Shown here: one piece after another, positions 17,540-22,613 of the stretch | How the letters are laid out: the number at the start of each line of letters is the position of its first letter | Numbering within the stretch: position 1 is the stretch's first letter | IMG/VR virus record: IMGVR_UViG_3300037882_001111 | Coordinates: 1 to 39,439 of that record | Origin: a virus | DNA length: 39,439 bases | Strand: one strand, 5' to 3' | Translations under genes and position numbers: made by a program | Notes under the pieces: model-generated | What the model saw: the letters and a program-made list of their open reading frames with translations, nothing else | Told to the model about the DNA's origin: nothing | Database searches by the model: none

Positions 17540-17745
17540 TGTCATATATTTATATTGCTATTACAGCTATAAGCTTGATTTATAACACTTATGTGCATTA
17601 TGTGGCGGATGTTTCGCTCTTTAGTAGATTCTCTCAAGAGATTGCGCTACAATCAATTTTAGATTTGCCGAAGTATAACTACCACCTAAACCGTGCTAGG
17701 GATTTTAGCGAACTCAAAATACTCATGGAAGTGAAAACCTCATGA
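17539..17745 (+). CDS. Small membrane-anchored protein in lysis cassette
   Basis: A 68-residue protein. ATG 17539 overlaps the previous stop (TAATG), and a weak internal continuation upstream is ignored. Residues 2-20 form a membrane segment (SYIYIAITAISLIYNTYVH). The rest is soluble, with a helical Leu/Lys-rich C-terminus. The stop overlaps the next start by ATGA. The function is unknown; an inner-membrane lysis accessory is plausible from position. Confidence 0.5.
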   Translation: MSYIYIAITAISLIYNTYVHYVADVSLFSRFSQEIALQSILDLPKYNYHLNRARDFSELKILMEVKTS

Positions 17746-17924
17746 ATTTTAATCCAGTCGAGCGCAGTTTATTTCTTGATAAGGCAATCACTAACGAATA
17801 CGCAAAAGAGGAGCTTGGCCGTTTGATGCGTCATCGCTCAAAGCTTATGGCTAATAACTGGAGTGTGCCGCTTTCTCTTAACGAAAAAATCCTGAAATAT
17901 AAAACGCAGTTGGGGTTGGTATGA
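17742..17924 (+). CDS. Small hypothetical protein in lysis cassette
   Basis: A 60-residue soluble, helical, charged protein, containing EYAKEELGRLMRHRSKLMAN. It overlaps both neighbours by four bases (ATGA). This tight coupling with membrane and DUF5675 genes supports real translation. There is no membrane segment, cysteine or catalytic motif. The function is unknown. Confidence 0.5.
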   Translation: MNFNPVERSLFLDKAITNEYAKEELGRLMRHRSKLMANNWSVPLSLNEKILKYKTQLGLV

Positions 17925-18325
17925 CAACACTTTACCTCCACAGATTCCGCCAAGATGCACAAGGCACTTTTGGTATTATGACGGTGAACAATCAGCAATT
18001 ATGCGTAACGTGCGAAGATCCTTGGAACGGCAATAAAAACAATATCTCCTGCATACCTGAAGGCGTTTATAAAGTGCTACGCCGTGAGTCGCCTAAGTAT
18101 AAGCACCACTGGCACGTTCAAAATGTTCCTAGTCGCTCCTTAATCCTGATCCACAACGGCAACACCACAAACGATACAGAAGGCTGCATTTTGGTGGGTG
18201 AGTCACTGGCAACCTCACAGCTTGGCAAGCAAGCAATTACCAACTCTCTAAAAACAATGGCGCGGTTACGCAAAACGCTGCCTAATGAATTTACGCTAAT
18301 TATTTCAAACCCTGTGAAAGGATAA
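17921..18325 (+). CDS. DUF5675 family protein, candidate cell-wall enzyme
   Basis: A 134-residue protein without a signal peptide. The family pattern is visible: CIPEGVYKVLRRESPKY (44-60), a tryptophan strand, VPSRSLILIHNGNTTNDTEG (69-88) and Cys89 in GCILVG. His78 and Cys89 in an IH-N-G-N-x(6)-GCI arrangement recall the His...Cys active site of YkuD L,D-transpeptidases. DUF5675 genes often sit beside holins, and this one lies three genes before the spanins. No separate soluble endolysin is present, so this protein may do that job. Family membership is fairly sure; catalytic activity is inference. Confidence 0.7.
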   Translation: MTTLYLHRFRQDAQGTFGIMTVNNQQLCVTCEDPWNGNKNNISCIPEGVYKVLRRESPKYKHHWHVQNVPSRSLILIHNGNTTNDTEGCILVGESLATSQLGKQAITNSLKTMARLRKTLPNEFTLIISNPVKG

Positions 18326-18329
18326 CATT

Positions 18330-18500
18330 ATGAACTGGATTATTGAACGATTAAAAGAGCCTTCAACGTATCGTGGCCTTGCTGGTATTGGTGGCCTTGT
18401 GGGGCTTGCGCTTTCACCAGAGCAGTGGGATGCTATTAGTGCTGCCGTTGTGGCGGTGCTTTCCGCTATTGAGTTGTTCCGCTCTGAAAAGAAAGCGTAG
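18330..18500 (+). CDS. Holin (small two-segment membrane protein)
   Basis: A 56-residue protein starting MNWIIERLKEPSTYRGLAGI. Its hydrophobic segments are at about 17-30 and 34-51, and it has a short charged tail ending RSEKKA. The 'LKEPSTWRG' front followed by 'LSPEQ...I..A..A...IELFR' is a very common phage holin pattern. The holin would permeabilise the inner membrane at lysis. It lies two bases before the i-spanin gene. A ribosome site AAAGGA precedes the start. Confidence 0.8.
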   Translation: MNWIIERLKEPSTYRGLAGIGGLVGLALSPEQWDAISAAVVAVLSAIELFRSEKKA

Positions 18501-18502
18501 TT

Positions 18503-18733
18503 ATGCTAGAATCACTTTTTACGCTTTTTATTTTTGCCACTGTGATTGTCTGGTACATTTCCAACGAATGGGTGAAATCTGAAAAGAAAGAAGCTGTTTT
18601 AGATGATGACTATAACGAACTGATAGAGGCCAGCCGCAATGACAAAAAAGCAAAAGACAATGAGTCGGCTATCCGTAACGATTATGCTACTGGCAAGCCT
18701 CGCAGGATGTCAGGAAAGTATGACATCGACTAA
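18503..18733 (+). CDS. i-spanin (Rz-like inner-membrane spanin)
   Basis: A 76-residue protein with an N-terminal membrane anchor (residues 3-20, ESLFTLFIFATVIVWYIS) and a charged helical periplasmic part. The o-spanin gene starts inside it in the +1 frame at 18639 and continues beyond its stop. This is the classic overlapping Rz/Rz1 arrangement. Together the pair would fuse inner and outer membranes at the last step of lysis in a Gram-negative host. The periplasmic domain is short compared with lambda Rz. Confidence 0.7.
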   Translation: MLESLFTLFIFATVIVWYISNEWVKSEKKEAVLDDDYNELIEASRNDKKAKDNESAIRNDYATGKPRRMSGKYDID

Positions 18734-18839
18734 CTGCGGGTGGGTGAAGCCTATTCCGTTTAGCAAATCATGCCGTGCGGAAGTGCAAGAGGCTATCGAC
18801 GTTCACAATTTTAACTATGATACACTTTGTGGGGAATAA
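18639..18839 (+). CDS. o-spanin (Rz1-like outer-membrane lipoprotein)
   Basis: A 66-residue lipoprotein. It has a basic n-region, a hydrophobic core, and lipobox Leu21-Ala22-Gly23-Cys24. The mature part is 43 residues and carries CGWVKPIPFSKSC near its start and HNFNYDTLC near its end. That Cys-Trp-x-(K/R)-Pro-Ile motif with a closing 'HN......C' is common in small phage o-spanin-like lipoproteins. It begins in a different frame within the i-spanin gene. An internal ATG at 18660 is a possible alternative start. Confidence 0.75.
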   Translation: MTKKQKTMSRLSVTIMLLASLAGCQESMTSTNCGWVKPIPFSKSCRAEVQEAIDVHNFNYDTLCGE

Positions 18840-18842
18840 ATA

Positions 18843-18965
18843 ATGAAAGCACTTTACGTTCCATTTATCGCGCTTGCTATGGCCGCTCTGGTGGCTTGTG
18901 CTATCGTTACTCAAGCTCGCGCCGATGAGCATGGCGATACTGGCGGTGGGTTTAAGGATAAATAG
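18843..18965 (+). CDS. Tiny exported peptide
   Basis: A 40-residue product with a typical signal sequence: MK, then a hydrophobic core (about 3-22), then TQARA just before DEHGD. Predicted cleavage after Ala28 would leave a 12-residue acidic, Gly-rich peptide; retention as a membrane anchor is also possible. GGGGAAT lies seven bases before ATG. It is the last gene of the rightward operon, directly after the o-spanin. The function is unknown. A lysis accessory or superinfection-exclusion peptide is possible, but nothing proves it. Confidence 0.5.
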   Translation: MKALYVPFIALAMAALVACAIVTQARADEHGDTGGGFKDK

Positions 18966-19032
18966 GTTTAATTTTATACCTATTTGAACGTATTATGTAG
19001 TTATCCGCCTATTGCGTGCGGTAGGTTCTAAG

Positions 19033-19061
19033 GTCATCCTTCGGGGTGGCTTCAGCTTTTT
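19033..19061 (+). terminator. Candidate rightward terminator after the lysis operon
   Basis: A 7-bp stem with a TTCG loop (19033-19050, two G-T wobbles) is followed after six bases by TTTTT. It lies 68 bases after the last rightward stop. A second, longer imperfect stem (19064-19111) begins right after it. The gap between stem and T-run makes this only a fair intrinsic terminator. Confidence 0.4.
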
Positions 19062-19063
19062 AC

Positions 19064-19318
19064 GAAGGGAAAGAGGGGGTTAGTTTTGAACACAGATCCC
19101 CTCTCTCCTTCCCCCACTCCGCCCATTAACTAAACTAATGGAGGAATCTATAAGCCATACCATAAATACTGCGTAGCGGGATGAGGGTATGGCACACCTT
19201 GCGGCGTGTGATAAAAGGCTCACCACAGTCGGGTAATCTTATCTAGCTTGCGCTGCCCTAGGGCATATTCGATAAGCAAAAGCCTTAATTCTATGCCCTA
19301 CTCCTATACGTCTATAGG
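19064..19318. ncRNA. Candidate structured noncoding RNA, strand unknown
   Basis: There is no open reading frame, but inverted repeats are dense. An imperfect 14-bp hairpin occupies 19064-19111 (GAAGG...AGAGGGGGT with ATCCCCTCT...CCTTC). GCCATACC (19154-19161) pairs with GGTATGGC (19186-19193), and CACAC (19193-19197) with GTGTG (19206-19210). A nested set is AAGGCT/AGCCTT (19215/19281), CTTATC/GATAAG (19238/19271) and a 12-base palindrome (19254-19265). CCTATA/TATAGG forms a hairpin at 19303-19318. A competing 9-bp pairing, TAGGGCATA (19259-19267) with TATGCCCTA (19292-19300), would break the nested set. I match it to no known RNA class. Confidence 0.4.
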
Positions 19319-19379
19319 CACTCACTGGTCAATTCCAGATTGCAGCATAATCGGGAGAAAAGAGGCTACATGGGCGACT

Positions 19380-19407
19380 TTGTGATTATATAAAACTAAA
19401 GTATAAT
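19380..19407 (+). promoter_or_regulatory. Candidate sigma70-like promoter, rightward
   Basis: TTGTGA (19380-19385) and a perfect TATAAT (19402-19407) are separated by 16 bases. A transcript would start near 19414, immediately before the hairpin at 19418-19444, so its target is unclear. It may be a fortuitous match in AT-rich DNA. Confidence 0.3.
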
Positions 19408-19417
19408 GTAAATAAAA

Positions 19418-19444
19418 AACGCCGTTACCGTGAATAACGGCGTT
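19418..19444 (-). terminator. Second leftward intrinsic terminator
   Basis: A perfect 10-bp stem, AACGCCGTTA (19418-19427) with TAACGGCGTT (19435-19444) and a 7-base loop, is followed in the leftward direction by a T-rich run (A's at 19411-19419 on the + strand). It would catch readthrough from the leftward operon, or end an RNA that starts between the two terminators. Confidence 0.6.
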
Positions 19445-19530
19445 CTTATCAATTTAATTTAGAAAGGAATCGATTGTTAGAAGCAACCGAAAGAAGCATG
19501 AATACTAATTACTTGTTAAGTACATATAAC

Positions 19531-19558
19531 AAAAAAATACCCCCGCGTCAAGCAGGGG
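19531..19558 (-). terminator. Main leftward intrinsic terminator
   Basis: In the leftward direction the stem CCCCTGC/GCGGGGG (one G-T pair, 5-base loop) is followed by TATTTTTTT. It lies 60 bases after the stop of the last leftward gene (19618). This is the expected end of the leftward transcript. Confidence 0.75.
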
Positions 19559-19617
19559 TTAAGTTAGGAGGTTACCAATCAAGGAAACTTACAGCGGTTA
19601 TTCGCTGCCAGTAAAAT

Positions 19618-19860
19618 TTAGCGCTTTTGTTTCTTTTTGTCAATCCTTGTAAATGGCTTCATTCCTCCTGCTGTGCAAATATATAAAATTTTAGTGTTTA
19701 CAATGTTTGGATATTGCATCCAGCATATCGTGCAGGGTTCGTCCGTGTGATAATGAGGGTCTTTCACTTCCGCTGTTTCATCTGAATATCCACAATGAGC
19801 GCATGGTTTTCCTTTGTGATTTAGAAAATAGTTACATCGTTGGCAAAATATCGTCTTCAT
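19618..19860 (-). CDS. Zinc-ribbon miniprotein, last gene of the leftward unit
   Basis: An 80-residue protein with C-x2-C pairs FCQRCN and CAHCG near the start and a further CTICW later, enough for one or two zinc sites. The C-terminus is basic (RIDKKKQKR). I chose ATG 19860, which has GAGAGG seven bases upstream; an upstream in-frame start would lie inside the previous gene. It overlaps that gene (19832-20002) by 29 bases in another frame, so translation is probably coupled. The function is unknown. Confidence 0.6.
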   Translation of the reverse strand: MKTIFCQRCNYFLNHKGKPCAHCGYSDETAEVKDPHYHTDEPCTICWMQYPNIVNTKILYICTAGGMKPFTRIDKKKQKR

Positions 19861-20002
19861 CCTGCATCCTCTCTCTATATTCAGCCTCATCTTGCGCTAT
19901 TTGCACCATGCTGCGCGTGTCAGCTTCAGGAAAAGCACAGTAAGGGCATAGTGGCACGTCCCACATAGATAAACAGGCATCACAGCGGGTGCAACGACTC
20001 AT
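19832..20002 (-). CDS. 56-residue zinc-finger-like miniprotein
   Basis: A short gene starting MSRCTRCDACLSMW. It has cysteines in C-x2-C-x2-C and CPYC arrangements in the first 22 residues, followed by an acidic helix ending DILPTM. Its ATG overlaps the preceding stop (ATGA), and it overlaps the next gene. The cysteine pairs suggest zinc binding and protein or nucleic-acid contact. No family is recognised. Confidence 0.55.
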   Translation of the reverse strand: MSRCTRCDACLSMWDVPLCPYCAFPEADTRSMVQIAQDEAEYRERMQDEDDILPTM

Positions 20003-20118
20003 GATTTATTTTTTCTTATTAAAACAATTCTACCAGCGTTAAAAACGGCAAAAATCCACAGTGCTACGGTTAGTACAGATAAAAGCCAGTCGGGCATTTG
20101 GTTAATTAGTGTCATCAT
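19999..20118 (-). CDS. 39-residue single-pass membrane protein
   Basis: A small gene with a strong GAGGT ribosome site five bases before ATG 20118 (a second ATG follows directly). Residues about 11-33 are one hydrophobic segment (WLLSVLTVALWIFAVF), followed by a basic tail (RKNKS) that should face the cytoplasm. The stop overlaps the next start (ATGA). The function is unknown; it could be a lysis modulator or an exclusion protein. Confidence 0.55.
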   Translation of the reverse strand: MMTLINQMPDWLLSVLTVALWIFAVFNAGRIVLIRKNKS

Positions 20119-20275
20119 TTCTTACCTCACTTGGTTTATCAGGTAGCATGGCGCAAATTTTGCATTTCCTATCGCTACACAGTCTTTCAAGCCAAATATC
20201 GCAATAGTTGCAATAAAATGCGTCATAAAATTCGCTATATGATTTACGTTTTTTACATTCAGGGCAGCGGTTCAT
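20102..20275 (-). CDS. 57-residue zinc-ribbon miniprotein
   Basis: The product begins MNRCPECKKRKSYSEF and has three C-x2-C pairs: Cys4/Cys7, Cys22/Cys25 and Cys38/Cys41. It has an aromatic, charged spacer and an acidic tail. The first two pairs form a classic zinc ribbon. The gene overlaps the acidic protein upstream by four bases (ATGA) and the membrane protein downstream by 17 bases. GAGGA precedes the start. The function is unknown. Confidence 0.6.
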   Translation of the reverse strand: MNRCPECKKRKSYSEFYDAFYCNYCDIWLERLCSDRKCKICAMLPDKPSEVRNDDTN

Positions 20276-20460
20276 GTGGTTATTTCCTCAAATGAATAAC
20301 GTTTTAGCCATATTTGATATTCTGGCAGTGGGTTTCCATTTTCATCTTCCCCTCCTTCATATGATATAACGCATGGTGCTTCCGCCAACCATTCACAAGG
20401 GTCAAAGTGTTCAGAATCTTCATCTTCCATTTCTATTTCTAGTATGTATCGCTTTTTCAT
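20272..20460 (-). CDS. Small acidic protein
   Basis: A 62-residue product, very acidic in the middle (EIEMEDEDSEHFDPCEW), with one CEW and a GGEDENGNP turn. ATGA overlaps join it to both neighbours. Acidic small phage proteins often act as DNA mimics or inhibitors, but no specific evidence supports that here. Confidence 0.55.
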   Translation of the reverse strand: MKKRYILEIEMEDEDSEHFDPCEWLAEAPCVISYEGGEDENGNPLPEYQIWLKRYSFEEITT

Positions 20461-20804
20461 ACTTCACCTTTCCATTTCTTTGCTTCTTCTAGGGCTTTCA
20501 ATCCTTCACGAATACCCCTCCACGCGCACCAAATTTCGTATTTATCTCCTCCACCGTAATGCGACAAGGCATCATCATAACTTGCTGTATCTAATGGGTG
20601 GTCAGTATCAAGTAATAATCCTAAATGGTTTCCCGCAATGCCTATTTTTTCCAAAGCCTCCACCAGTGTATCAATCAGGGCGTTGGCAGCGATACGACCA
20701 TCCTGCAATCGCTGGCCTTCCATCGAAACTGCTGCTTCAGTTGATGTAAAGAAAAACAGCCTTTTCTTTAGCCGTTCATTCTCCTGTTTCAATTCCTCAC
20801 TCAT
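20457..20804 (-). CDS. Helical phage protein of unknown function
   Basis: A 115-residue protein. The N-terminal coiled coil (EELKQENERLKKRLFFF) is followed by a helical core (ALIDTLVEALEKIG) and an Asp/Gly loop. The C-terminal helix is WRGIREGLKALEEAKKWKG. A very good ribosome site, GGAGGTGAT, precedes ATG. No catalytic motif is visible. It is probably a small oligomeric accessory protein. Confidence 0.6.
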   Translation of the reverse strand: MSEELKQENERLKKRLFFFTSTEAAVSMEGQRLQDGRIAANALIDTLVEALEKIGIAGNHLGLLLDTDHPLDTASYDDALSHYGGGDKYEIWCAWRGIREGLKALEEAKKWKGEV

Positions 20805-20814
20805 ATCACCTCCT

Positions 20815-21009
20815 CTATAGTTTCATTACAGTGGCTACGCGGATTGCAGCCAACACTGCTTTAAGGGCTTCCCGCTCTTGCGGGTTGACATTGTATTCCT
20901 CGCAAAAAGATTGGAAGGTGAAACGGGATAGTGGCTCGCCCCCTCTAATTGATGGAACCCCTCTCCCACAACTACCGTCACACGCACAAGCTACGTTGGC
21001 GCATTTCAT
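20815..21009 (-). CDS. Cysteine-rich small protein
   Basis: A 64-residue product from ATG 21009, preceded by TGGAGG. The N-terminus MKCANVACACDGSCGRG has four cysteines in 13 residues, and the C-terminal helix is REALKAVLAAIRVATVM. The ATG overlaps the reconstructed end of the interrupted gene upstream (ATGA). Extending the frame upstream adds 29 residues without a ribosome site. Metal binding is likely; the function is unknown. Confidence 0.55.
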   Translation of the reverse strand: MKCANVACACDGSCGRGVPSIRGGEPLSRFTFQSFCEEYNVNPQEREALKAVLAAIRVATVMKL

Positions 21010-21189
21010 ATCACCTCCAGTATTTTGGTTATGGCTGCAGGGCTTAAATAGATGCCGCCGTTTGAAATAGATTTTTTGCTTGCTCAGAAATACCATATCC
21101 GTGAATAATTATGTGAAGCTCATCTCGATTTTGCAAAAATCCTCAAAATCCTGTAACATCTTATTGTTTGTTATTGATTTCTCAGTCAT
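21006..21189 (-). pseudogene. Small gene broken by two frameshifts
   Basis: Three short frames on the leftward strand join into one sensible protein if one A is added to AAAA (21129-21132) and one to AAAAAA (21072-21077). The pieces are MTEKSITNNKMLQDFEDFCK, then NRDELHIIIHGYGISEQAK, then SNGGIYLSPAAITKILEVI. The repaired gene has 61 residues. It starts with an ATGA overlap on the upstream gene and ends with an ATGA overlap on the downstream gene, exactly as its neighbours do. As written, the first frame stops after 26 residues. It could be true decay, sequencing error, or slippage on the A-run. Confidence 0.6.
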
Positions 21190-21356
21190 AAACAAGTCTT
21201 CTTCGTTTTAATTTCGCCGCATTTCTCACATTGCATTGTATAAAAAGTTCCAACTTCTACTCCGCTCCGCGCTCTTTCCAAAACTTGTTCATAAATAATC
21301 TTCCACTTATGTAAGTGAAAGTTTCCTATAAAAAATTTATACAATAGACTTAACAT
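21186..21356 (-). CDS. Small protein with HxHxW and C-x2-C motifs
   Basis: A 56-residue product. It starts MLSLLYKFFIGNFHLHKWKI, then an amphipathic segment, then FYTMQCEKCGEIKTKKTC. A His-x-His-Lys-Trp followed 25-30 residues later by a C-x2-C pair resembles small phage proteins with one zinc site. AAAGGA precedes ATG. The stop overlaps the next start by ATGA. The function is unknown. Confidence 0.55.
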   Translation of the reverse strand: MLSLLYKFFIGNFHLHKWKIIYEQVLERARSGVEVGTFYTMQCEKCGEIKTKKTCL

Positions 21357-21383
21357 TACTCTGTCCTTTCTTATCGTTTGTCA

Positions 21384-21791
21384 TCACACACCTCGCTCCC
21401 TTGGATAAGCCACATCAAGTAATTGATTAAATATATTGCAATTAGCGCCACCATCAAACTCTTCCAGTTCGATTAAATTGTTGCTTTTGTCAAAGGCCTC
21501 GCAGTCAATATCGTTTGGGTCAATTTGGCAATCCAGCGGAATAATGTGAGATACATCTTTACCCTTTTTCTGCAACCATCCCGCATAAATGCAGTTACTA
21601 AGCATTGCAAGAAAGTAAGGGCAGCCTGTAGTAACTTCAGATTCCTCGCTTTTCGCCCACTCTAGTGCGGCTAGGCGCGATTGCTCAGGCATGTTTTTCA
21701 AAAGTGTTATTTTACGCTTCATCACTCTGTCCTTTCGGTGGGGCATTGTTTTCTGCATTGCAGCGACAACCGCTTGTATTTGTTTATCCAT
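21384..21791 (-). CDS. Hypothetical leftward-unit protein
   Basis: A 135-residue protein. The N-terminal half is helical and basic (KRKITLLKNMPEQSRLAALE), and the second half is acidic (IDPNDIDCEAFDKSNNLIEL). GAGGTAACA precedes ATG. There are four scattered cysteines, no C-x2-C pair and no catalytic signature. It is followed by a 27-base gap before the next gene. The family is not recognised. Confidence 0.55.
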   Translation of the reverse strand: MDKQIQAVVAAMQKTMPHRKDRVMKRKITLLKNMPEQSRLAALEWAKSEESEVTTGCPYFLAMLSNCIYAGWLQKKGKDVSHIIPLDCQIDPNDIDCEAFDKSNNLIELEEFDGGANCNIFNQLLDVAYPRERGV

Positions 21792-21793
21792 TG

Positions 21794-21961
21794 TTACCTC
21801 GACTTATAAACAACTGTGTAATTTACATCATTTCCAGAAAAGCCTGTTGTCAGCACTCTATGAACATCCTCAAGCGTGGGTTGTGACGTGTAGGTTTTTC
21901 CATGGCGGTCGGAAGCTTCCCACATCCCATAATTATACTGTAAATAAATAATCCTATCCAT
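21794..21961 (-). CDS. Small hypothetical protein
   Basis: A 55-residue product from ATG 21961 (MDRIIYLQYNYGMWEASDRH), with GAGGAA upstream. An in-frame upstream start at 21991 lacks a ribosome site and would lie within the preceding gene. The pattern is beta-rich with aromatic residues; it ends VNYTVVYKSR. It overlaps the preceding gene by eight bases. The function is unknown. Confidence 0.5.
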   Translation of the reverse strand: MDRIIYLQYNYGMWEASDRHGKTYTSQPTLEDVHRVLTTGFSGNDVNYTVVYKSR

Positions 21962-22256
21962 TGGTGGGTTCCTCCTCACAAGTGGAGGCAAAGATTTCTG
22001 GCTTGCAGGGATATAGCTCGCCCTTCACGCCCTTGATGATGTAATCGCCTAGCGATGCCTTCATGTTTCCTTCAAGGGTTTTTATTGTGATGTAGGCATC
22101 ATGCAATGTTTTGGTGTTCTTATTCCAAGTCCAAGCACCACAGGCAATTAATCCAAATGGCAGTTTGGTAGTCCCCTCCAGTGCAGCTAGCGCACGTTCT
22201 GGTGTAAACTGCAACGCCTCTATAACTACTGGCTTTTTTCGGTATTTCTGAATCAT
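21954..22256 (-). CDS. Widespread phage protein of the 'GDYIIKGVKGE' type
   Basis: A 100-residue protein. The N-terminus YRKKPVVIEALQFT and the motif LGDYIIKGVKGELYPCKPEI are hallmarks of a small protein found in very many phages and prophages, usually in early or accessory regions. The molecular role of that family is not established. AAGGAG precedes ATG. The Cys near KPEIF and the C-terminal acidic tail are typical. Confidence 0.75.
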   Translation of the reverse strand: MIQKYRKKPVVIEALQFTPERALAALEGTTKLPFGLIACGAWTWNKNTKTLHDAYITIKTLEGNMKASLGDYIIKGVKGELYPCKPEIFASTCEEEPTNG

Positions 22257-22260
22257 CGCC

Positions 22261-22422
22261 CTACTCCTTCTCGTTAGTTTCTCTTGCTTTCATCACGTCA
22301 TCTGCCAGCTTAAAGGCAAGCCTAATCGCCGCTTCAAAATTCCTACTGCCACCCATAGCGTCCTCTAGGCATACAGGCAAAGCAGCCATAGCAAACTCAT
22401 CCCTTAGTGTTTTCTCTTCCAT
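22261..22422 (-). CDS. Small 'RDEFAMAAL' family phage protein
   Basis: A 53-residue product from ATG 22422, preceded by AAAGGAGAG. TLRDEFAMAALPV at the front and AIRLAFKLADDVMKARE at the back match a common small phage and prophage family of unknown role. The upstream in-frame extension to 22485 lies within the neighbouring gene and lacks a ribosome site. Confidence 0.65.
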   Translation of the reverse strand: MEEKTLRDEFAMAALPVCLEDAMGGSRNFEAAIRLAFKLADDVMKARETNEKE

Positions 22423-22423
22423 C

Positions 22424-22612
22424 TCACTCTCCTTTGGTTTGTGTGGCATCTGAAATAGAATTCCACTTAATTTTTGGCGGATCACAGAAATAAGCCATGC
22501 TAAGCCACGGCTTGTAATGCCTTCTCAATGCAGCTTTAACGTCTGACGTTATCTGCCTATCGCAATCTGGCTTGTGGACTGGTGACGCGCAAAATGTTTT
22601 ATCTAGGTTCAC
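22424..22612 (-). CDS. Small hypothetical protein
   Basis: A 62-residue product. The middle contains ALRRHYKPWLSMAYFCDPPK; otherwise it is polar. Two cysteines at the front (FCASPVHKPDC) and one later could bind a metal. It lies one base after the repeat-protein stop. The family is not recognised with confidence. Confidence 0.5.
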   Translation of the reverse strand: MNLDKTFCASPVHKPDCDRQITSDVKAALRRHYKPWLSMAYFCDPPKIKWNSISDATQTKGE

Positions 22613-22613
22613 C

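Noticed and set aside
21337-21384. 15-codon frame starting with a TGATG overlap after the 135-residue gene
   Set aside because: It is too short to judge, and it runs into the next gene in another frame; it could be chance.
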